A stretch of 64,000 bases of DNA, taken from assembly GCF_020166345.1 (NCBI RefSeq), contig NZ_JAIUJS010000004.1, positions 186,001-250,000 of the forward strand, read 5' to 3'. This stretch comes from Winogradskyella vincentii (GTDB lineage: Bacteria; Bacteroidota; Bacteroidia; Flavobacteriales; Flavobacteriaceae). The position numbers and the translations under genes were made by a program. How positions within the stretch are numbered: the first letter of the stretch is position 1; each line of letters opens with the position of its first letter. The notes below the pieces were generated by a model. That model made no database searches. It saw only the letters and a program-made list of their open reading frames with translations, and had not been told where the DNA came from. Shown here in pieces: positions 8,598 through 19,100 of this stretch.

Positions 8598-9752
8598 ATG
8601 AAAATCACTTACCTATTCTCGCTACTAATATGTTTAAATATAGTAGCACAACAGAAGTCTATTGAACCAACTCTAGAAAATATTTCATGGATTTCTGGCA
8701 CATGGCATGGTGAAGCCTTTGGTGGTATTACGGAGGAAATTTGGAGTAAACCATCTGGTGGATCAATGATGGCCACCTTTAAGTTAATTAATGAAGGCAA
8801 GGTTACATTTTATGAAATTGAAATAATTAGGGAAATTAAAAACAGCCTTATTCTACAATTAAAACATTTTGGAACAGATCTAAAAGGTTGGGAAACAAAA
8901 GACGAAACTGTAGACTTTCCTCTAAAGGAGATAACTGAGAATAAAGTCGTATTCGAAGGGATGACATTCGAAAAAATTAGTGATTCTGAGATGAACGTTC
9001 ATGTTGATATAAATGAAAAAGGTAAAGTTGAAACCATAACATTTAATTATAAAAAAGCAGTTCAAAATTCTAAACCGATAAAACAATTGATTGAAGTATA
9101 TCATACTACTACAGCTCCAGTATTAGACGGTAAGGCAGATGAAGAAATTTGGAAAAAGAGTGAATGGCACAAATTAGATCAACGGTGGCTTGGTAATCCA
9201 TATTCAGAAAAAGACTTTTCAGGCAAATACAAACTTGCATGGACTGAGGATGCCCTTTACTTATTAGCTGAAATTCAAGATGACAAACTTGTTGATTTTT
9301 ATGAAGATCCTTTAACCACGTGGTGGGATGATGATTGTTTAGAAATATTCATAGATGAAGATAATAGTGGTGGTGAACATCAATTTAATCATAATGCTTT
9401 TGCTTATCACATTGCATTAGATGGAAATATAGTTGACATGTCAACTAAAAAGGAAGGGAAACTGTATAACTCACATGTACAATCAAAAATTAAAACGGAG
9501 GGCAATACCACCATTTGGGAGGTTAAAGTTTCTCTTTATGATGATTCATATAATGATGATGATAAAAATTATCCTGTAAAATTACATACTAATAAAAATG
9601 TAGGTTTTGCTTTAGCCTACTGTGATAATGATAACAGTAAAAACAGGGAAAACTTTATAGGATCGGTATATGTAGAAGGTGATGATAAAAACAGAGGCTG
9701 GATAGATGCCAATATTTTTGGAACTCTCATACTTAAATCTTCTAAAAACTAA
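8598..9752 (+). CDS. Secreted DUF6265-like plus CBM9-like fusion protein
   Basis: A 384-aa protein with a signal peptide (cleavage near VAQQ, about residue 19). Residues 25-145 match the lipocalin-like DUF6265 pattern (ISWISGTWHGEAFGG, EEIWSKPSGGSMMATFKL, FYEIEIIRE). Residues about 155-384 resemble a family 9 carbohydrate-binding module (APVLDGKADEEIWKKSEW, YKLAWTEDALYLLAEIQDDKL, DDDCLEIFIDED). CBM9-like domains bind sugar ends, often with calcium. No catalytic domain is visible, so it may be a binding protein. It is divergent from the M24 gene with a 65-bp shared gap, and 75 bp upstream of the M28 peptidase. Confidence 0.78.
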   Translation: MKITYLFSLLICLNIVAQQKSIEPTLENISWISGTWHGEAFGGITEEIWSKPSGGSMMATFKLINEGKVTFYEIEIIREIKNSLILQLKHFGTDLKGWETKDETVDFPLKEITENKVVFEGMTFEKISDSEMNVHVDINEKGKVETITFNYKKAVQNSKPIKQLIEVYHTTTAPVLDGKADEEIWKKSEWHKLDQRWLGNPYSEKDFSGKYKLAWTEDALYLLAEIQDDKLVDFYEDPLTTWWDDDCLEIFIDEDNSGGEHQFNHNAFAYHIALDGNIVDMSTKKEGKLYNSHVQSKIKTEGNTTIWEVKVSLYDDSYNDDDKNYPVKLHTNKNVGFALAYCDNDNSKNRENFIGSVYVEGDDKNRGWIDANIFGTLILKSSKN

Positions 9753-9827
9753 GTTTGTATTAACAAATTTTTATACAATCTCATTTTTCAATAAATTATT
9801 TTTAAGCTTTATTTCAATACAAATACA

Positions 9828-11174
9828 ATGAAAACAACCATTATTGCCATAGCATTGCTTTTTTCCATTACAATTGAAGCACAAACAGATCCTAAAATTT
9901 ATGATATTGTTGATGCAGTATCAGAAGATAGATTAAGAAATGATGTCAAAAAACTCGCAGATTTTGGGACTAGACATACCTTAAGCGATACGCTTTCTGA
10001 GACAAGAGGTATTGGTGCTGCAAGACGTTGGATTAAATCAGAGTTTGATAAAATTTCTAGTAACTGTAACGATTGCTTAGAAGTTTTTTATCAAAAGGAT
10101 TTGGTTGAAAAAGGGACAAACCAACGCATTGTAAAAGATGTAATGGTGGTCAACGTAGTTGCAATACAACGAGGAACAAAATATCCAAATAGGTATATTA
10201 TCATGAGTGGGGATATAGATTCTAGAGTTTCTGACCCAACTGATTATACCACAGATTCTCCAGGAGCAAATGACAACGCGACTGGAATGGCTGGTGCCAT
10301 GGAGGCTGCAAGGGTTCTTTCTAAATATAAATTTGAAAATAGTATTATTTATGTTGGACTCTCTGGAGAAGAGCAAGGGTTATTTGGAGGTCAAGGTTTA
10401 GCAAAATATGCTAAGGAAAATGAATGGGAAATTATTGGTGTGTTAAATAATGATATGATAGGTAACATTACTGGTGTTGATGGCGTAGTTGACAATAGAA
10501 CATTCAGAATTTTTTCAGAGCCTATTACAACAGACATAACCGACCCAAAAACATTAGCTAGACAAGCAAGAAGTAGACGTTTTTATGGTGGTGAAGTAGA
10601 CGGAATATCAAGGCAGTTGGCTCGTTATGTTCATAAAACGACTAAAACCTATATGCCTGAAATGAATCCAATGATGGTATATCGCCTAGACAGATTTGGA
10701 CGTGGTGGTCACCACAGGCCATTTAATGATCAAGGTTTTGCTGGTATTCGTATTATGGAAGCCCATGAAAATTATACCCAACAGCACCAAGATATAAGAA
10801 CAGAAAATGGAATTAATTATGGTGATACTTTTGAACATGTAAATTTTCCATATTGTAAAAAATTAACAGCTGTTAATGCCATAACCATGGCCAGCCTTGC
10901 TTCTGCTCCTCCATCACCAAAAGAAGTAGGAATTGGAGGTATCGTTGAAGCCTCAGCTAAATTTAAATGGAATAAAGTTGAAGGTGCTAAAGGCTATAAA
11001 ATTTATTGGAGAGATACCACTTCCCCTACTTGGGATAATAGTAGGTACGTTGGCGATATTTCAGAATTCACATTAGAAGGTATAGTAATTGATAATTATT
11101 TTTTCGGAATATCTGCAGTTGGTGCAAACGGACATGAAAGTTTGGTGGTATTCCCAAACAAAATTTTTAGATAA
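9828..11174 (+). CDS. Secreted M28-family metallopeptidase with fibronectin-III-like tail
   Basis: A 448-aa protein with a signal peptide (MKTTIIAIALLFSITIEAQ). The M28 core shows most di-zinc ligands: Asp in GANDNATG, Glu in SGEEQGLFGG, Asp in LNNDMIGN, and a His in GRGGHHRPFN. The first ligand, normally His in a GHxDS motif, is Asp in this copy (SGDIDSR). Residues about 360-448 look like a fibronectin-III module (AKFKWNKVEGAKGYKIYWRD). Expected role is an aminopeptidase acting on extracellular or periplasmic peptides. The stop overlaps the next ATG by one base (TAATG), so it is coupled to the M1 peptidase. Confidence 0.88.
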   Translation: MKTTIIAIALLFSITIEAQTDPKIYDIVDAVSEDRLRNDVKKLADFGTRHTLSDTLSETRGIGAARRWIKSEFDKISSNCNDCLEVFYQKDLVEKGTNQRIVKDVMVVNVVAIQRGTKYPNRYIIMSGDIDSRVSDPTDYTTDSPGANDNATGMAGAMEAARVLSKYKFENSIIYVGLSGEEQGLFGGQGLAKYAKENEWEIIGVLNNDMIGNITGVDGVVDNRTFRIFSEPITTDITDPKTLARQARSRRFYGGEVDGISRQLARYVHKTTKTYMPEMNPMMVYRLDRFGRGGHHRPFNDQGFAGIRIMEAHENYTQQHQDIRTENGINYGDTFEHVNFPYCKKLTAVNAITMASLASAPPSPKEVGIGGIVEASAKFKWNKVEGAKGYKIYWRDTTSPTWDNSRYVGDISEFTLEGIVIDNYFFGISAVGANGHESLVVFPNKIFR

Positions 11175-12808
11175 TGAAAAAAATAGCCATAACAGCAATT
11201 TTCTTATTATGCCTCTCAGTAAGCTTTGCTCAACTACTTCAAGAAAAGAACAACTTTACAAGACAAGACTCATTACGTGGTAGTATCACTCCAGAACGTG
11301 AGTGGTGGGATCTCACATATTATCATTTAGATATTGAAGTTAAGCCAGACCAAAAGTTTATTTCGGGTAAGAATACAGTTCAGTATAAAGTACTTAAACC
11401 TCACAATAGGATTCAAATAGACTTACAACCTCCATTGCAGATTGAAAAAGTGATTCAGAATGGAAAAGAATTATCCTTTACATCTGAAGTTAATGCACAT
11501 TTTATTAATCTCGTTGACCAGCAAGAAGTCAATACCATAAATTCCTTAACCGTGTATTATAAAGGTCATCCAAGAGAAGCTAAACGTGCACCTTGGGATG
11601 GTGGTTTATCTTGGAAAAAGGATGAAAATGGCAAACATTTTGTTGCCACATCTTGCCAAGGATTAGGTGCAAGTGTATGGTGGCCAAATAAAGATCATAT
11701 GTATGATGAACCAGACAGTATGTTAATCAGTGTCACCAACCCAAAGGATTTAACAAATGTTTCTAATGGTAGACTTCGCAATCTTGAAGAAAATGATGAT
11801 AACACAGTAACATCACATTGGTTTGTGAGCAATCCTATTAATAATTATGGTGTCAACATTAATATAGGTGACTACACACACTTTTCAGAAACGTATAATG
11901 GCGAAAAAGGAGCATTAGATATGGATTACTGGGTATTATCCGATAATCTAGAAATAGCGAAAGAACATTTTAAGGATGCTCCAAAAATGATGAAGGCTTT
12001 TGAACATTGGTTTGGTCCTTACCCATTTTATGAGGATAGTTTTAAACTGGTTGAAGTCCCTTATTTAGGTATGGAGCATCAAAGTTCTGTTACTTATGGT
12101 AATCAATACAAAAAGGGATATTTAGGTAACGATCTGTCAGGAACTGGCTGGGGACTAAAATTCGATTTTATAATAATTCATGAAGCCGGACATGAATGGT
12201 TTGCAAATAACATTACTTACAATGACGCTGCAGATATGTGGATTCATGAAGGATTTACAGCTTACTCGGAAAACTTATTTCTAGACTATTATTACGGCAA
12301 GGAAGCATCAGCAGACTATGTTATAGGGACAAGAGCTAATATTCAAAATGACAGACCGCTTATTGGACAATATAACGTCAAGAATGAAGGGTCAAGTGAT
12401 ATGTATTATAAAGGCGCCAATATGCTTCACACATTGCGCCAATTAATTGAGGATGATGGCTTATGGCGAGAAATCTTACGTGGATTGAATAAAGAGTTTT
12501 ATCATAAAACTGTTTCAAGTTTGCAAGTGGAGAATTACATCAGTAGAATGACTGATAAAGATCTTTCGGCATTTTTCAATCAATATTTAAGAGACGTGAG
12601 AATACCAACATTAGAATATAAAATTGAAAATTCTGAATTGCAATATAGGTACACCAATATTGTAGATGGTTTTGACATGCCTATACAGATTGAACTTAAT
12701 GGACAATCTCAATGGTTATTCCCGAATTCCGAATGGCAAACTACAGCAGTTACGAGTTCTAAGTTCAATGTAGATAGAGATTTTTATATTTACACTAAAG
12801 AGCTATAA
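11174..12808 (+). CDS. Secreted M1-family metallopeptidase
   Basis: A 544-aa gluzincin aminopeptidase with a signal peptide (MKKIAITAIFLLCLSVSFAQ). The zinc motif is intact: HEAGHEWFANN, then 18 residues later Glu in WIHEGFTAYSE. The substrate-binding exopeptidase motif appears as GMEHQ (usual form GAMEN). The N-terminal beta-saddle domain precedes the thermolysin-like catalytic domain; the C-terminal helical domain is short. It is coupled by TAATG overlaps both to the M28 gene upstream and to the YdeI-like gene downstream. With the M24 and M28 genes this makes a local set for exopeptidase digestion outside the cytoplasm. Confidence 0.92.
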   Translation: MKKIAITAIFLLCLSVSFAQLLQEKNNFTRQDSLRGSITPEREWWDLTYYHLDIEVKPDQKFISGKNTVQYKVLKPHNRIQIDLQPPLQIEKVIQNGKELSFTSEVNAHFINLVDQQEVNTINSLTVYYKGHPREAKRAPWDGGLSWKKDENGKHFVATSCQGLGASVWWPNKDHMYDEPDSMLISVTNPKDLTNVSNGRLRNLEENDDNTVTSHWFVSNPINNYGVNINIGDYTHFSETYNGEKGALDMDYWVLSDNLEIAKEHFKDAPKMMKAFEHWFGPYPFYEDSFKLVEVPYLGMEHQSSVTYGNQYKKGYLGNDLSGTGWGLKFDFIIIHEAGHEWFANNITYNDAADMWIHEGFTAYSENLFLDYYYGKEASADYVIGTRANIQNDRPLIGQYNVKNEGSSDMYYKGANMLHTLRQLIEDDGLWREILRGLNKEFYHKTVSSLQVENYISRMTDKDLSAFFNQYLRDVRIPTLEYKIENSELQYRYTNIVDGFDMPIQIELNGQSQWLFPNSEWQTTAVTSSKFNVDRDFYIYTKEL

Positions 12809-13386
12809 TGTCTTTAGAAATACCTGAATTATATTTTGAACGGCATGTAGAATGGTATGATTGGCTTCAGCTAAATCATAAAAAGCACAAAGCTGTCCAT
12901 CTCATTTTTTATAAGCTTGAAACAGGAATTCCAACAATGCGATGGGAAGAAGCTGTAAAAGTTGCACTTTGCTTTGGCTGGATAGACTCTACTGTAAAAA
13001 GTCTTGGTAATGGTAAACGCAGGCAATACTTTTCTCCACGGAATCCTAAAAGTACCTGGAGTGCATTGAACAAAAAATATATTGTAGAACTTGAAGTAGC
13101 TGGTTTAATCCAAGAACCAGGATGGAAAGTGATAGAATTAGCTAAAACTACAGGAACTTGGACTGCTATGGACGATGTTGAAAACGGTGTTATTCCACCT
13201 GAATTGCAAAAAGCATTTGATGCTAATCCAAGAGCATTCAAAAACTATCAAAACTTTTCTAAAGGTTACAGAAAAAGCTATTTATCTTGGCTCAATAGTG
13301 CTAAACGTGAAGCTACACGTCAAAAGCGTATAGCCGAGATTATAAAACTTTGTGATGCCAATATTAAGAGCAGAGATACTTGGTGA
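12808..13386 (+). CDS. YdeI/OmpD-associated family protein
   Basis: A 192-aa cytoplasmic protein. The N-terminus has the family pattern (WYDWLQLNHKKHKAVHLIFYK; WEEAVKVALCFGWIDS), and the C-terminus has the conserved helix SYLSWLNSAKREATRQKRIAEI. Family members have been linked to tolerance of antimicrobial peptides or bacteriocins, but the biochemical activity is unknown. It is the third gene of a TAATG-coupled operon with the M28 and M1 peptidases and ends 2 bp from the convergent MoxR gene. Confidence 0.85.
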   Translation: MSLEIPELYFERHVEWYDWLQLNHKKHKAVHLIFYKLETGIPTMRWEEAVKVALCFGWIDSTVKSLGNGKRRQYFSPRNPKSTWSALNKKYIVELEVAGLIQEPGWKVIELAKTTGTWTAMDDVENGVIPPELQKAFDANPRAFKNYQNFSKGYRKSYLSWLNSAKREATRQKRIAEIIKLCDANIKSRDTW

Positions 13387-13388
13387 AA

Positions 13389-14852
13389 TTATAAACCACT
13401 GATATAACTTCCATATGGATCTTGAAACTGTAACCCTTCAGAATATCTATATTTACTCAACTTTTTAAATTGTACCAAGCCCCAAAGAATAAACTCTTTT
13501 TCAAAATAAACATCTTTTGGATCTATGTCTGGTTGGTAATCTGCGATTAAACTATCTAAAGGTTTAACTTCATCTAATTTAGATTGGTAAGTTACATCAT
13601 CATAATCATCTAAGAGTTCAAATCCATCTCCGTTAAAGAACCAAGATATCAAATCATCATAAGGTGTTTCTTCATCTTGCTTTTGAAGTTTTTCAATTTT
13701 GGGAAAATACTTTGGGAACAACGTTTTAATGGCATTATCCAATAAATTTTGAGCCACAAAATCCGCACCTTCTTGTTCACCTTCATAAACAAGTTCAACC
13801 TTACCCGTAATTGCAGGAATAACTCCAATAAAGTCTGATAATCTAACTGTTGTAGGTTCATCACCTGAAATTAAAGCACGTCGTTCTGCCGTACTGAGCA
13901 GATTCTCAAAGGCCGTAATACTCATTCGCGCACTAACACCACTTTTTACATCTATAAACTCACTTTCTCGAGCTTCAAAACTTATCTGCTCAATAAGGTC
14001 CTTGGCAAGTTCGGGTACATAAATTGTAGATTTTTGACGATCATCTAAACGCGACTCCTGGTTTGTAATAGTCTTTGCTATTTCAGTCGTATTAGGGTAA
14101 TGCGTTAGTATTTGAGAACCGATTCTATCCTTTAATGGTGTTACGATACTTCCTCTATTTGTGTAATCTTCTGGATTTGCAGTAAAAACAAACTGCATGT
14201 CTAAAGGTAACCTCAACTTGAAACCACGTATTTGAATATCCCCTTCTTGTAAAATATTAAATAGTGCTACTTGTATTCTTGCTTGTAGATCTGGTAATTC
14301 ATTAATCACAAAAATACATCTATTAGCACGAGGTATCATACCATAATGAATAACGCGATCATCAGCATAGCTCAATTTTAAATTGGCCGCTTTAATAGGA
14401 TCTACATCACCAATTATGTCAGCTACCGTAACATCTGGAGTTGCCAGTTTTTCGGCAAAACGCTCATTTCGATGTATCCAGGCGATTGGTGTGTCATCCC
14501 CTTTCTCTTTGATTAACTCGACTGCAAAACGAGATATGGGTTGTAATGGATCATCATGTATTTCTGAACCATCCACATAAGGAATGTATTCATCTAAAAG
14601 ATTAACCATCAAACGTGCTAACCTGGTCTTAGCTTGCCCTCTTAGTCCTAATAAATTTATATTATGTTTAGACAAGATGGCGCGCTCCAATTCTGGTATA
14701 ACCGTATTCTCATAGCCATGTATTCCTTCAAAAGTAGACTTCTTTTCTTTTATATTCTTTATCAAATTATCTCGTAATTCATCTTTAATCGATTTACTTT
14801 GATAACCTGATTTCTTAAGGTCTCCTAATGTTTTTATCTGTATCTTTTTCAT
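13389..14852 (-). CDS. MoxR-type AAA+ ATPase (magnesium-chelatase subunit I-like)
   Basis: I start at ATG 14852, one base after the stop of the VWA gene; an upstream ATG at 14897 would overlap that gene by 44 bp. The AAA+ core has Walker A (GLRGQAKTR), Walker B (FVINELPD) and sensor 1 (FTANPED). The C-terminal part has the lid domain of Mg-chelatase I/MoxR proteins. MoxR ATPases work with VWA proteins as metal-insertion or protein-remodelling chaperones. The partner lies directly upstream in the same operon. No chlorophyll or cobalamin genes are near, so a chaperone role is more likely than Mg chelation. Confidence 0.88.
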   Translation of the reverse strand: MKKIQIKTLGDLKKSGYQSKSIKDELRDNLIKNIKEKKSTFEGIHGYENTVIPELERAILSKHNINLLGLRGQAKTRLARLMVNLLDEYIPYVDGSEIHDDPLQPISRFAVELIKEKGDDTPIAWIHRNERFAEKLATPDVTVADIIGDVDPIKAANLKLSYADDRVIHYGMIPRANRCIFVINELPDLQARIQVALFNILQEGDIQIRGFKLRLPLDMQFVFTANPEDYTNRGSIVTPLKDRIGSQILTHYPNTTEIAKTITNQESRLDDRQKSTIYVPELAKDLIEQISFEARESEFIDVKSGVSARMSITAFENLLSTAERRALISGDEPTTVRLSDFIGVIPAITGKVELVYEGEQEGADFVAQNLLDNAIKTLFPKYFPKIEKLQKQDEETPYDDLISWFFNGDGFELLDDYDDVTYQSKLDEVKPLDSLIADYQPDIDPKDVYFEKEFILWGLVQFKKLSKYRYSEGLQFQDPYGSYISGL

Positions 14853-14853
14853 A

Positions 14854-15996
14854 TTATCCTTTAATTCTTCTTTTTCTATTGTTCTCGTAATCTTCAAATA
14901 TCATTTCGCCCAATCCCTTCAATCCTGTATAAAATGCTTTACCTCTATTCGCTTGGGTAAACTCCCTAACAAATCTCATCAAGTATGGATCTTCAGCAAT
15001 CATAAATGTTGTAATTGGTATATGTAATCGCCTTGCTTGTTGAGCCATTGCATAGCATTTATTAGTTATGTATGGATCAAGTCCATTACTGTTTTTATAA
15101 TACTGTCCATCTGGCATTCGCAAGCAACTTGGTTTGCCATCCGTAATCATAAAAATCTGTTTGTTAGTGTTACGCTTACGTCTAAGCATATCCATTGCCA
15201 GCTGCAAACCAGCCACGGTATTAGTATGATATGGTCCTACTTTAAGATATGGTAAATCCTTAATTTTAATGGGCCAAGCGTCATTTCCAAAAACTAAAAT
15301 ATCTAGAGTGTCTTTTGGGTATCTAGTCATTATCAATTCAGATAATGCCATGGCAACTTTTTTTGCTGGTGTAATCCTATCTTCACCATACAAAATCATA
15401 CTATGACTAATATCAATCATGAGTACAGTACTCATTTGACTTTTATGCAAAGTCTCCTCAACAACCAAATCATCTTCAGTGAGATTAAAATCACCAACGC
15501 CATGATTTATTTGAGCATTTCTAAGACTTTCAGTCATTGACACTTTTTCTAAGGCATCACCAAAATGATAGGATCTAAATTCACCTGTATGCTCATCTCC
15601 AATTCCAACGCCTTTACTCCTATGATTTCCAGAACCACTCCGTTTTATCTTACCAAAAATATGTTCAAGAGCCTGTTTGCGTATGGCTCTTTCCGTTTTT
15701 TCAGTAATTGTTAATCTGCCCTGCCCATCTCCATCACCTGTACCTTCCTCATCAAATTCTTCACGTATATAGCCTCTATTTTTTAAATCTTCTATGAAAT
15801 CTTCGATAGTATAATCTGGTGTTGTTAGGTTGTATTCTTCATCCAACTGACGCAACCAATCAATAGCTTCATCAAAATCACCTGAAGTATAAGTTATGAG
15901 TTCTTTGAAAATCTCAAAAAGTTTATCAAATGGAGACTGATTCGGAGCTTCATATTGCTTAAAAACAAATCCGGATTTTTTCAACTTCTCTTTCAT
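14854..15996 (-). CDS. VWA-domain (CoxE-like) partner of the MoxR ATPase
   Basis: A 380-aa cytoplasmic protein. The C-terminal half is a von Willebrand A fold with a complete MIDAS DxSxS (VLMIDISHSM), a later Thr region (TVAGLQLAMDML) and the Asp motif (IFMITDGKPS). The N-terminal half is helical and acidic (EEFDEEGTGDGDGQG). MoxR and VWA genes are usually paired; here the ATPase follows after one base. The substrate is unknown. The gap to the divergent BNR gene is 109 bp. Confidence 0.87.
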   Translation of the reverse strand: MKEKLKKSGFVFKQYEAPNQSPFDKLFEIFKELITYTSGDFDEAIDWLRQLDEEYNLTTPDYTIEDFIEDLKNRGYIREEFDEEGTGDGDGQGRLTITEKTERAIRKQALEHIFGKIKRSGSGNHRSKGVGIGDEHTGEFRSYHFGDALEKVSMTESLRNAQINHGVGDFNLTEDDLVVEETLHKSQMSTVLMIDISHSMILYGEDRITPAKKVAMALSELIMTRYPKDTLDILVFGNDAWPIKIKDLPYLKVGPYHTNTVAGLQLAMDMLRRKRNTNKQIFMITDGKPSCLRMPDGQYYKNSNGLDPYITNKCYAMAQQARRLHIPITTFMIAEDPYLMRFVREFTQANRGKAFYTGLKGLGEMIFEDYENNRKRRIKG

Positions 15997-16105
15997 ATGA
16001 GTATAAAAATACTGCTTTTTAAGACGCTGATGAAAGCATTAACATCTCTTTTAGAAATACGAAATTTCTTTTCCTTAATTTTATCAAAAACTAACCTAAT
16101 TTAGA

Positions 16106-19100
16106 ATGAAAAAACTTTTCTCTCTTGTTATGCTCTTAAGCGTAACACTTCTCACCGCACAAGAATTATCAATGGACATGCTTAAAAATATGGCACCAAG
16201 AAATATTGGTCCAGGTGGCATGTCTGGTCGTGTCACCGCAATTGATGTAGTCCATAACAATCCTGATGTAATGTATGTAGGAACGGCTTCTGGTGGCCTT
16301 TGGAAATCTACCTCTGGAGGCATAAAATGGGACCCGGTTTTTGATAATGAGCTTACTGCATCAATAGGAGCAGTGGAAATTCAGCAATCAAACCCAAGTG
16401 TTATTTGGGTTGGTACAGGAGAAGGAAATCCTCGTAACTCCTTAAATGGTGGTTATGGTGTCTACAAGTCCCTTGATGGTGGTAAAACTTGGAATGCTAT
16501 GGGTCTAGAGAAAACACGTCACATCCATAGAATTATAGTGGACCCTACAAATCCAGATATTGTTTATGTTGGCGCCATTGGTTCACCTTGGGGCGAACAT
16601 CCTGAGCGTGGTGTTTTTAAAACTACCGATGGAGGTAAAACTTGGAATAAAATTTTATTCGCAAATAACAAAACTGGTGTTGCTGATATGGTAATGGATC
16701 CAACCAATCCAAACAAATTATTTGTTGCAATGTGGGAGCATAAGCGTGACCCTTGGTTTTTTAATTCTGGAGGCAAAGGATCTGGGTTGCATATGACTCA
16801 TGATGGTGGTAAAACTTGGAAAAAAATTACAGATGAGGATGGACTGCCAGAAGGTGATTTAGGAAGAATTGGTGTGGCCATAGCACCTGGTAAACCAAAT
16901 ATTGTATATGCCCTTGTTGAAGCCAAGAAAAATGCACTTTACAAAAGTGTTGATGGTGGGTTTAAATGGCAGAAAATCAATGACAAAAATGATATTGGCA
17001 ATAGACCTTTTTACTATTCTGAAATCTATGTAGATCCACAAAATGAAAACAGAGTCTATTCAGTTTTCACCTATGTAAATGTTTCTGAAGATGGCGGTAA
17101 AAATTTCAGCCAGTTAATGCCAGCCTATGGTGTGAGTAATGGTGTACATCCAGATCACCATGCGTGGTGGATTCATCCCGAAGATGGAAGTTTTATGATA
17201 GACGGAAACGATGGCGGGATGAATATTACCAGAGATGGAGGTAAAACCTGGCGTTTTATTGGCAACATACCTGTTGCGCAGTTTTATCATATTGCTGTGG
17301 ACAATGAATATCCTTATAACGTATATGGCGGAATGCAAGACAATGGATCTTGGCGTGGACCAGCCTATGTTTGGCGAGCACAAGGGATTAGAAATAGCTA
17401 TTGGCAAGAAATTAGTTTTGGCGATGGATTCGACGTAGTGCCAGACAGAGACGATTCAAGATTTGGATGGTCCATGAGCCAACAAGGGTTTGTGAGTAGA
17501 TACGACTGGCAAACTGGAAATAACTACTCGGTAAGACCAACACATCCTGACCCAGATGTTAGGCTGAGGTTCAACTGGAACTCTGCAATAAATATTGATC
17601 CTTTTGATAATAGCACCATATACTTTGGAAGTCAATTTGTACATAAATCAACAGACAAGGGTGAGACATGGACCATAATTTCTCCTGACCTATCAACTAA
17701 TGATCCTGAAAAACAAAAACAATCAGAAAGTGGTGGTTTGACGATGGATGCTACTGGCGCTGAAAACCATACTACTATTTTAGTAATAGAACCCTCACCT
17801 GTTGAAAAGGATATGCTTTGGGCAGGAACGGACGATGGACGTGTTCATTACACAACAGATGGAGGAACACAGTGGATAGAGGTTACGAAAAACATAAAAG
17901 GTTTACCTCAAGGAAGTTGGGTTGCACAAATAAAAGCTTCTAATAAAAATAAAGGAGAAGCACTTTTAATTGCCAATGACTACAGACGCTTTAATTATAC
18001 ACCATATGCCTATAGAACCAAAAACTATGGTAAAACTTGGGAGCGTATTGTAGATGAGAATGATGTTCAGAGCTATACTTTGGCTATAGTTGAAGACTTA
18101 GAAAATCCAAATCTCATGTTCTTAGGTACTGATGATGGACTTTATGTTTCTATTGATGCAGGTGATAAATGGACTAAATGGACAGAAGGATTCCCAACAA
18201 CCTCAGTAAAGGATTTAGTAATTCACCCTCGTGAACATGATTTGGTAATTGGCACATTCGGTCGAGCCGCATGGGTTTTGGATGATATTAGACCATTAAG
18301 AGAAATGGCTAAAAACCCATCTGTAATCAACTCAAACATCAAACTTTTTGATACTCCAATAGCATATCAAGCTGCTTATCAGCAACCAACTGGTAGTCGC
18401 TTTGGTGCAGATGCAATGTATCAAGGCGAAAATCGTCCTGGTGGTGCTAGGCTATCATATATGTTCAATAATAAGGACGCTGTGAAGTCGGACATAAAGG
18501 ATAATGCGAAAAAAGCTGATAGAAATGTTAGTGATAAAAAAGTAGATATAGAGAAAGCAGTGAAATGGGATTCGTTAACATTAAAAATCTATGATGGTGA
18601 CAGACTAATAAGAACCCTTAAACGCAAAGCCCCAAAAGAAAACGGTATTCAAAAATGGACTTGGTATATGGATGAAGCTGGTGTTGACAGACCATCTAGA
18701 AGAGTTAGACCACGACGCGGTGAACCTGGTGGTGTAGTTGTAAAACCAGGAACTTACAGAGTAGTTTTACATTATGGCGACCAATCATCTGAATCTAATA
18801 TAAAAGTTGCGTCAGACCCAAGATTAGAAGTATCACAGAAGAATATCGATGAAGTCTATGCAGCAGCTAAAGAGCTAGAAAAACTACAAAAATCCTCTGC
18901 CGATGCTGTTAAACAATTAACTGAAAGTAAAACCATTGCAGAAAAGTTTAAAAAAGATCTAAGTAAGTTAGACAAAGAAGGATTTAAAGATCAGATTAAA
19001 GAATCAAAAGAGATTGTAAAAGCAATTGACAGTTTAATTGACAAATATTTAGGTAAGGTAGATAAGCGTCAAGGTATAACTAGAAATCCTGAAGTAACAC

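Noticed and set aside
13389..15996. Magnesium chelatase for chlorophyll synthesis
   Set aside because: Only the AAA+ and VWA parts are present, with no ChlH-type subunit or tetrapyrrole chelation genes; the MoxR-VWA chaperone reading fits better.
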